Source: Setaria digitata
Taxonomy: Eukaryota; Nematoda; Chromadorea; Rhabditida; Setariidae
DNA: 10,908 nt
Direction of reading: 5' to 3'
Assembly: GCA_003640385.1 (NCBI GenBank)
Contig: RCAB01000954.1
Location: 1-10,908 of the forward strand
The notes under the pieces were generated by a model. That model saw only the letters and a program-made list of their open reading frames with translations. It had not been told where the DNA came from and did no database searches. Position 1 is the stretch's first letter. Every line of letters starts with the position of its first letter. Both the position numbers and the translations under genes were made by a program. Of this stretch, positions 1 to 8,000 are shown one piece after another.

Positions 1-295
1 TTTTTTTTTTTTTGAAATTTCCCTGGGGCTAGCAGAAAAAGAGAAAATAGAGATTGCTTATTTGTTTTCATCTTTTTTATCCGTTATTTTTATTCGAATT
101 TCTAGCGATAAGCTTAAACCTAATTTTGTTCTATTTATGCTAAACAACTATAAATTTTCCAAAATTTGTTAAAGATAAAAAAGGAAATAAAGTGAGAAAA
201 GAAAGGAAAATGGACTACTACTCTCGTGCTTCGTTTGTCTTTTTTTTTTTCTTCCTTTTTTTTTAATTGTTTTCCTTTTTTTTTTTTTTTCACAG

Positions 296-319
296 AATGA
301 GAAATTATAATTATATCGG
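296..319 (+). other. Candidate 24-base exon with its own ATG
   Basis: A long T tract followed by CACAG (ends 295) is the strongest-looking acceptor in the upstream region, and the next strong donor, CGG|GTAAGG, follows 24 bases later. The interval has ATG at 297, one base after the acceptor, and reads MRNYNYI plus two bases (phase 2). The other two frames contain stops. An ATG almost directly after an acceptor is how trans-spliced nematode start exons often look. I found no downstream acceptor with good consensus that joins it in frame to exon 1, so its connection to the gene is unproven. Confidence 0.3.
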
Positions 320-1265
320 GTAAGGTTTTCTCCTACTTTTTTTTTCAAGTTATAGCTAATTAGTTATAAGTAAGACGAGAAATTTTTCTTTATCTAAAAG
401 ATAACACATTGAAATTTCCTGTCATTTCTATCAGTATCAACAATTAGTTTTCCTTTCCATTTAATATTTGTAAAGTTATTATTTACCTACGAGAAGGATT
501 TTCCAATATTTCTATCGCAGACTTCCTTTTTCAATATTAGAATAAGTTTTTTAAAAAAAAAAATTCATTTCTCGCTTTTCGTTGCTTCTTTTATTTGACG
601 ATTTTACTTATCAGATCATTTGTCAAGCTTGAACAACGTATTCATTTATAAATACGAATATATTCAGTGTTTTTATTCACTTGCCCAGTTTTTCTTTAAT
701 AATTACTTATTTGATAAATCATTGAAAAATCATATTTGTTCTCTATGAAAAGGCAAAGAAAAAATTCACTAATTTAATGAAATACAAAATCGAATGAAAT
801 AAGATTAACATTTATTGGTTTTATCATTTCTCGATGAAATTCCCGTACATATTATATTTTAAAATGCAAATTTTTACCTACAGAATAAAACTACGAAATT
901 ATAGAAAAAGAAATAAAGCCGAAAAAGCCTAGAAGTTTTTAATAAATAATTCAAAAATGCTATTATGGAAGGCTTTGTTAAATAATTTCAACTTCCTCTT
1001 TGCAATTTTTTTTGCTCAATTCGTGGAATGTTTATGGTCACTTTGATATATATATGCTGCTAGCTAAATATTTGCTTTCAGTACTTCTTTTTTTTAGACC
1101 TATTCAAAGGTAGTACACACATGGATGCACAAGCATACACATAATTGTGATTAAAGATTTGCTTGCAATCATTGCAATCAATTACTCATTCATGCATATT
1201 ATTTTTAGCTGGAAAGAAAACATATAAAGAAATGTGTATGATTTTAAATTCCGCATATTTTAACA

Positions 1266-1267
1266 GA
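1266..1267 (+). promoter_or_regulatory. Possible spliced-leader trans-splice acceptor
   Basis: GCATATTTTAACAG ends at 1266, about 115 bases before the exon 1 ATG, with a T-rich lead. If the organism is a nematode with spliced leaders, this or the TTTGCTTTCAG site ending at 1081 could receive the leader and define the mRNA 5' end. This is inference from motif shape only, and such motifs are common in AT-rich DNA. Confidence 0.2.
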
Positions 1268-1320
1268 AAAAATTATAATTCAGAATTCTTACTCATGCGT
1301 ACTCAGTAGCATATTTATTC

Positions 1321-1395
1321 ATGATATATTTCATTTATGAATTCATTATTGCGGTGATGGAGAACAACTGGATGGAATCAGATGACTTCTTCTAG
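1321..1395 (+). other. Upstream reading frame overlapping the CDS start
   Basis: An ATG at 1321 opens 24 codons that end at TAG 1393-1395, overlapping the first codons of exon 1 in another frame. An internal ATG at 1357 gives the shorter 12-residue MENNWMESDDFF. If the mRNA starts upstream, this frame would be met before the CDS ATG and could lower its translation. The shorter peptide is acidic and protein-like, so it might instead be the true N-terminus separated by a one-base frame change. Confidence 0.35.
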
Positions 1396-2002
1396 ACGGG
1401 AACGTGTACGATTCCATCGCTCATCTTCATCTTCTCTTAGCACTACGGCTGATGTTTCACGTTCAGCGAAACTAATTTTACATTCGAAATCATTACCATC
1501 ATCATTATTACGCAATAATTCTTTCGACAACAATAATTTACAAAATTTTAAGTCATCTTATTTTTCTTGTTCATCCATTTCCTCATCTAATCATTCGATT
1601 ATTGAAACACCGGCATCAGCACCAGCACCATCATCATTATCATTATCACCATCATCATTCTTTTCAACGTCATCATCATCAGCATTATCATTATTTTCCC
1701 GAAAATCCTCCCATTATCAGCAAAGTTATCCACCACGACGAAGTTTTACCAACTCTAACTCCGCCCCATCTCATCCGAAGTCAATCATCAAAAATAGCCA
1801 CACCTTCACGACACTAACTGATAACCATCACTCTATTACCCCTTCATCTATCATTTGTTTCGCTACCGATCAGCCGTTACCTGCAGTTACTCTAGTACCG
1901 GAAGCTACCGTAAGGCCCTCCCTTTCCTTGTACGTTATGAGTAATAGCTTGTTGAATTGGGATGCGGTTGGTTCAAGCAAATCAAATTTACAGCAATATC
2001 AG
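1382..2002 (+). CDS. Exon 1: serine-rich disordered region, residues 1-207
   Basis: This is the longest coding block in the window and is visibly less AT-rich than its flanks. It ends at CAG|GTTAGT, a good donor, in phase 0 after residue Q207. It starts with a basic patch (R5, R6, R8, R10, R13) followed by five serines, then poly-Ser, Asn and Ser/Ala/Pro tracts to about residue 105, and a Ser/Thr/His/Pro-rich stretch to about 155. A more hydrophobic segment (about 156-185) contains ATDQPLPAVTLVPE. The region is almost certainly disordered. Several Arg/Lys-Ser motifs (RKSS near 107, RRSF near 119) look like basophilic kinase sites. Reading continues past the donor to a stop at 2045-2047, which would be an unspliced shorter product. 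Confidence 0.8.
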
Positions 2003-5000
2003 GTTAGTAGCAATTTCAATTCTTTTCCCTTTGTCTTTCAACTTTAAATCATTTTCTTGTTTCCATTTTAGTTACGGGTATTAGGCAAATTTAAAGTGCA
2101 TACATTTGACAAATTAAACGCTAGACAAACTAAGAAATAAATTTGCAACAGTTAAAATTTGCCATTCTCCATTTTCCTTGCAATATATTACAAAGCGACC
2201 GGATGGCATGGAAGCAAAAGCGAAGACGAAGTGATTGCGAAAACAATAACTTTAAATTATCTTGCTTTATTTGTGGCTTTCATTCTTTTTTCAGAATAAA
2301 CATACGAAAACACTATATTTACACACTACAGCAATTCATTTCTTTTTTTTTTTTTTTTAAATTTCCGTTAAGTTTCTAAATTGCTCAATTTGCAGATGTA
2401 GTTAATGGATTATGAGTAAATCGTTGAACTAAAATATATTGAAATAAATCTAGAATTCAAAATTTTCTTGATACCAAAAAATGCTGCAGAAGCATTAAAA
2501 ACTTTTGTTCCCGATGGAAAAGGTATTCAGTATATGAAAAATTTTGTTATTTAATATATTTTAAATTGTTTAATTGCAAATTTGCCTAATGCATTTAAAA
2601 TATTTATACTTAACCTTGCCTCGCATTTTATAAATGTTATTTATTAGACGTTTGTCGTCTAGTTTAGTCAAGCATACCTGATGATAACTTAGTGAAGCAC
2701 ACATAATACTTTCTAATATAATTATCATCCGATATTGAACATTTTTCGAAATTTTTTGAGCTTGAATAATTGTTGCCAAAATGAACTATTTATTAGCATT
2801 TTCCATCCGTTTCTTAAACTGTTTTGTATATTTTAGTTTTGCTTTTCTAAGAGATAAATTCTAATAAATGATGGGGAAGAAATTTAGTTCTTGACAGGTT
2901 TAAACAAATACAGATCGAGAAAAGTTTAATTTTGCTTACTCTGAAAAATGTATTGCAAAAAGGAAGCAAGCTAATCTATCTCTCATCTCCTTTTTTTTTT
3001 TGAATAATAATCATACTAAGATCATTATTCAAAAGTTCATTTCATACTACTATTATCATTACCTTTAAAACTCAAATCTTTTTTTGAGAATTTTGGAAAA
3101 TTTGCTATTAAATAGTTAGAATTTTTAAATTGTAAATTTATTTTCTCTTGAAAACTAATTTAAAATGCTAAACAGTGGAAATATTTTTTTTAAACACTTA
3201 TTTTATCATCAACAGGAAAAGAAAAAATAAAACTGGCCACGAGACTAAGTCATTCTTAATGTAAAAAACCCCCAGACATATCAAATAACCTCTGTCTCTT
3301 CCTTTTTAATGAGCTTTTACAGATTTAAGCTAATGGATTTTCTTAACTGAAAAAGTTTTAAAATTTTCAATCAATTTAGAAACGCTTTTTTACATTTCTT
3401 TTTTTTTTGAATAATAGTTTAATTAAAATTATATGCATAATAATTTTCTTTTAGTTATTGTAATAAATTTTAAATCAAAAAAGGGAAATGAATTTATGCG
3501 TCATTTTCTTTTCATGCAACGAAATTTTCTATTTTAAAATGAACAAGAAATTCAAGAAAAAATGATAATGTTCTGTTTCTTAATTAATTATTAACCTGAA
3601 AGATTATTTATTATAGTTTCCTTCTTTTTACTTTTTGATGAGCGGATGCAGTATTCTATGAATTATTTCAAGAAAAAACTGAAATGAAATACGAAAGCAA
3701 ATTTTTGGAATACTGAATAGATATGTAAACATTCCCTGCTCACTTTATCAGAAGAAGCATTTCATAGATTTCACTAAAAAAAATAATCCCTAAGTTTCTT
3801 ATTTTCACTCTTAATTTATCACAAAAATTTTTTTATTTACAGATATAATTAAAAGCTGCTGTGTAGAAGATATGATTATTTATTATTCCAAAATATTCAA
3901 AACAAAACTACTTCGAATTATGTGCTCGTCTGAAGATAATATAAAATGTAAATACAAATATATAAATGTATAAATAAATAAATAAATCTATAATAAACAT
4001 ATGTATATGTTGTGTGTATATTTTATTGTAACCTAAATTGAAGAGTTTTTATTGCAGGTTTTTTTAGCTTTTTCTTTTTTAGAAAATGACTTGATGAATT
4101 AAGCTTAAATACAAAGAATAACAAACACATTTATCATGTGCTAATTTCAATTTCCTTTCAAAATCCAGTTGTCTAAATGAGCAATCAAAATTTTGTTTGT
4201 AAACACTGAAAGTTACAAACTTTTCCTTTCAGAGAATTTAATTTAATTCAACTGCTTTTCATCACCTGTTTTACGAAACAAACATTTTAAAGATATGAGC
4301 GCATTCAATTGCTCTTCCATTATCAACTGCAAAGAAATGAAAAAAGTAATTGTTTTTGTTTTCCTTTTGAAACGGCATTATTTTTAATATTTGTAACTTA
4401 ATTATGATTGGTAATGACTTCATTTTTCTGCCAAACATGGAGCGCAAAGTACTTTGGGAAAGAAAACTACAAATCAAATGAGCATTTAATTTTTGCGTAT
4501 AAAATATGCGTTAAGATTTTTTTTTTTTGCAAAGCAAAAGTGTATTATCGACTGGAAATTTTGCGTTTAACAAAATTTTGAAATTATAAAATTTTGATTT
4601 TGCTTGAAATTTCTGGATAATTTTTTAATAAATTCGTGTATTTTTCCGCGCTTTTCGCATATTTCATTTCTTTTAAGTCGAAAATTAAATGCAATATTTA
4701 AATGATAAATCAGTTGTACAATTTCCATAGAAATCGAAATATATCACTTGCCCATTCTTTATTTTTATTTATCTAATTATTTAATAATGAAAATACTATG
4801 ATGCGTAATATTCTTAAAAAATTCTCCAAATTACTCTCACTTTAACAGATCCCAGAAATTCAATGACATGCGACGAACAATTTAACTTCAGTGAATTCCA
4901 AAAATACGAAATAGAATTCCCTAAAGAGTGCTGATGATGGAATGACTATTTATCTGATGAATAGTCAAGTCACCATTTCACCATTACTCGATTTTCATAT

Positions 5001-8000
5001 ATTTCAAAAAAGAAAATAGTCATATTGAAAACTTCTAGGAAGAAAATCAATATTTCATTTCGTATTTTTATTCTTAGTTTTTGCTATCATTACTTCCAAT
5101 AAATATTCTGAGAATAATGCAAAGATGAAAGGAATAATTCGAAGCTTTTAAATTTTTGTAGCTTTTTTTTTTCATAAATTATGAAAAAATTTTAAGGAGA
5201 AAATTAGTCAAAAGATATCCCAAATAATATGATTACAGATAGTAAAAATTTGTACTTAAAATGAAAGTAACAAAATGATAGAGGCAAAAGAGAAATAATG
5301 AAAAAGCTGTTGAAAAAAGAAATAATTGTAAAATTTTTTAAAAAATAAACTGATCCAGAGCATGAGCTATTCTGGTTTTACTTTTCCGTGCCATTCTCTT
5401 TTTTACAGTTTTATTACCGATATAGTGAATCAATTTAACACAGCAGTTAAAACTAAATACACTTAATTGATATTAGAAAGTAAGTCCTATGATTTTTCAC
5501 ATAATCAAACTTAATTTTCTGCTTAATTTTCGTGTGTAAATAATTATATTTACTAGAAATATTTTAAAGAATATCATTTATATAAAAAGAAAATTTTAAC
5601 TACGAAATACTTTTTCCATGCCCGTTTCATGAAGTTAATTAGCAAATAAACAAAAAAAAGCCGTGGTAAAAACCGTTTATTGCACTGCTGTAAATACTAA
5701 TAATTGCTTAATTAATTTTTTATAATTATTGCAATAAATGCAAAAGTAAGTAAGTTTCGTCTTTTTCTTACCACAGATATCTAATATACGAAATTGGAGA
5801 AAAAAAAAGCAAATTTTTCGCATCGAAGAATTCAAATATGCCCTATCAAAAAATACTTTTTTTTGAAATATTTTAAGAAAAAAAAAAAGACAAAAAGGTC
5901 AACTAATTTCCAGTTTATTAATTGCCATGGTGCTTCCTTCATTTATTCTGCAATTAAAAGCTATTTTTTTTTTCGATCGAAATATATTTTTATATATTTT
6001 CTCTAATTTTTCGTAATTATGATAAATGAGATGATTACGATTTCAAATAGCTTTTTTTTTTTTTTTTTTTTTTTTAATTGAAATCATTATCTTACGAAAC
6101 ATAAAACTTTTGGTCTCCTCTTTCCTCCGGAATTAATAATTAGCGATTGTTTTGCAGCGAAATATAATTAATGTGTTTTTTACAAGCTCATAGGATATGA
6201 AAATAAACGTGTTAAAATACTACATAATTAACTGTTCCTTTTAATACACTTTTTTCATTGATTTAAATAGGAATAATCACAAGAAAGAAAAGTGAAAACT
6301 GAAAAGAAGGAGAGAGAAAACGAAAAGATTAAAAGATCGGCAAGAAAATGCAAATTTCCGAACGAAATAATGAAATTTTATAAAGACCGAATTGATACAA
6401 GTTTACGGAAAAAAAAGCCATAGAATGAAGCTAGGCTTTTCCTGCTATTTTATTGCTTGATTTAATTTCGAATATCACTGAAATTTTGGTGGTTTCGAAA
6501 ACATATATTATTTGAGAGGAAGATATTAAAAAAAAAGTTACAATTTAAATAAAATTTTCAATTGATAGCAAAGAAAACGTTGTCTGTGTAGATAGATATA
6601 AATGTGCGCCTAGTTATTTAATTGAATAATTGAAAATTTAATTAGCTACCAATTTTCACCAAGTAAACTACTACTTCATTCTCCAGTTTTAGAAATTTTA
6701 ACACTATTTTAGTAATAAAATGCTTCTCACCTTAGAAAGTAATTAATGGTCTGGAGAAAGAAACAAGGTGGATTAATCACAATTAATTATGGTAAAGAAA
6801 GGTTTAGAAAATAATTTTTCTAAAACTCGAAATCGAATACATTAAATTTCATTTAGATCTAAACTCTATTTTTGGTTCAGTTAAAACATAAAAACTTTCA
6901 AAATTTTTAATTTTTAGATGTTTTAAAGTTTGAATTAATTTCAGAATAACGGTGAAGGTGTACAGGTGAGGCGCATGTCATTAGCGGAGTTTACTGGTCT
7001 TGAAGATTATGTAATCCAGAAAGAGAAGTAATTTCTTTTTAATAATTATTAATTTATTCATTCTATATAAATTCCAAATTACTTTCGTAATTCGTCCAAT
7101 AAGTTCAAATGCTTTCGTAGCATTCGACTTACAACTTAAAATAATAAGTAAATTTATTTATTAAAAGTAAAAATGTAAAAAGATTCCTATGACGCCACTG
7201 CAAAAAATAATTACTACATCAGCAAAATCTTATAATTTATAAATTTTTGTAATAGAATTTTAATAAAATCAATTCAAACCATTTTTCTTCTCATAAATTC
7301 AAATTTAACAAAGTATTGGATGAAAATTAAATTATTCGTGGATATTTTAAATTTTTTTTTCGGATATTTTAAATTCAAATACTTCCGTGAAGGCGTTTTA
7401 ATAAAATAGATTAAAATTTAACTTAATATCTTTGACAAAAATAGAAGGAAATATTAAAAGTAGGAAGAAATTTTATTAGTTAGAAAGAAAAAGAAATTCA
7501 TAGTATATCGAAGGATACAATAAATTTTCTGTTTCAGACAATATTTATTTAAAAAAAAAAAAAAAAGATATTTCAGTGTGATAACAATTTAAAAGAGTAA
7601 AAAAATTTCTCCTCATAAATTCAGTATTGAACGGTTTTTAAAATAATTCTAATTTTAGCATTACTGTGGGCAACTTTCTATACGGATACACTTTTTAAAT
7701 ATCACAGACTTTCGAAAAATACTTTTATGACATTTGAATAAGAAAAACAAAAAAATTGTTAAGGACAATTTTTATTTTCGATAACTATTTTCATCAAGTG
7801 CGTGCAGATAATAAATAATATGCAGCGTTTTTCAATAATTAATGATAGCATTTCAAAAAAAAAAAAGCTAGCTGTTTCTAAACGGTAATTAGAAAAATTA
7901 GTCACCGATAAGCATTTTTGCAGTGAATTTGTTGTTCTCGGCGGATAAATTGACAACTAAATGCCATAAATACACATATATTATCTGACTATTTCCTTTT

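Larger units (their letters stand above)
1..1320. other. Upstream AT-rich non-coding region
   Basis: No gene is supported here on either strand. The sequence has a T run at the very start, pyrimidine-rich stretches at about 239-292, and scattered A runs. A candidate micro-exon lies at 296-319. I see no convincing TATA box or initiator, so the promoter cannot be placed. In a nematode, spliced-leader trans-splicing could hide the true transcription start. Acceptor-like sites upstream of the CDS are TTTGCTTTCAG (ends 1081) and TATTTTAACAG (ends 1266). Confidence 0.5.
2003..6944 (+). other. Intron 1, 4942 bases
   Basis: It begins GTTAGT and ends AATTTCAG. It is very AT-rich with frequent stops in all frames. 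Short open stretches on both strands (for example 2570-2779 and 4271-4477 on the minus strand) look like chance. Two acceptor-preceded reading frames in the right phase could act as alternative last exons (2072-2140 and 5777-5866). Hairpins lie at 2998-3034 and 4943-4967, a short TAAA repeat at 3971-3987, and a 24-base T run at 6052-6075. Missed short exons cannot be excluded at this length. Confidence 0.65.

Noticed and set aside
1602..1817. Histidine-rich open frame overlapping exon 1
   Set aside because: It is a frame shadow of the TCA/CAT repeat in exon 1; exon 1 itself has better splicing and domain support.
2143..2379. 78-codon + strand open frame
   Set aside because: It ends in a phenylalanine run from a T tract, has no good splice or start context, and does not match the phase of the gene.
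2570..2779. Minus-strand 69-codon frame
   Set aside because: AT-driven composition, no recognisable motif and no splice partners on that strand.
4271..4477. Minus-strand 68-codon frame
   Set aside because: No motif, isolated within intron 1 and with AT-rich codon use; likely chance.
4849..4934. Acceptor-preceded open stretch containing MTCDEQFNFSEFQKYE
   Set aside because: It needs incoming phase 1, while exon 1 leaves in phase 0 and the phase-0 frame stops after five codons. It has no convincing donor before its own TGA.
5794..6006. 70-codon lysine/phenylalanine-rich frame
   Set aside because: Built from A and T runs; no family features.
7759..7956. Minus-strand 65-codon frame in intron 2
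   Set aside because: Includes a poly-Phe tract from a poly-A run and lacks any supporting context.
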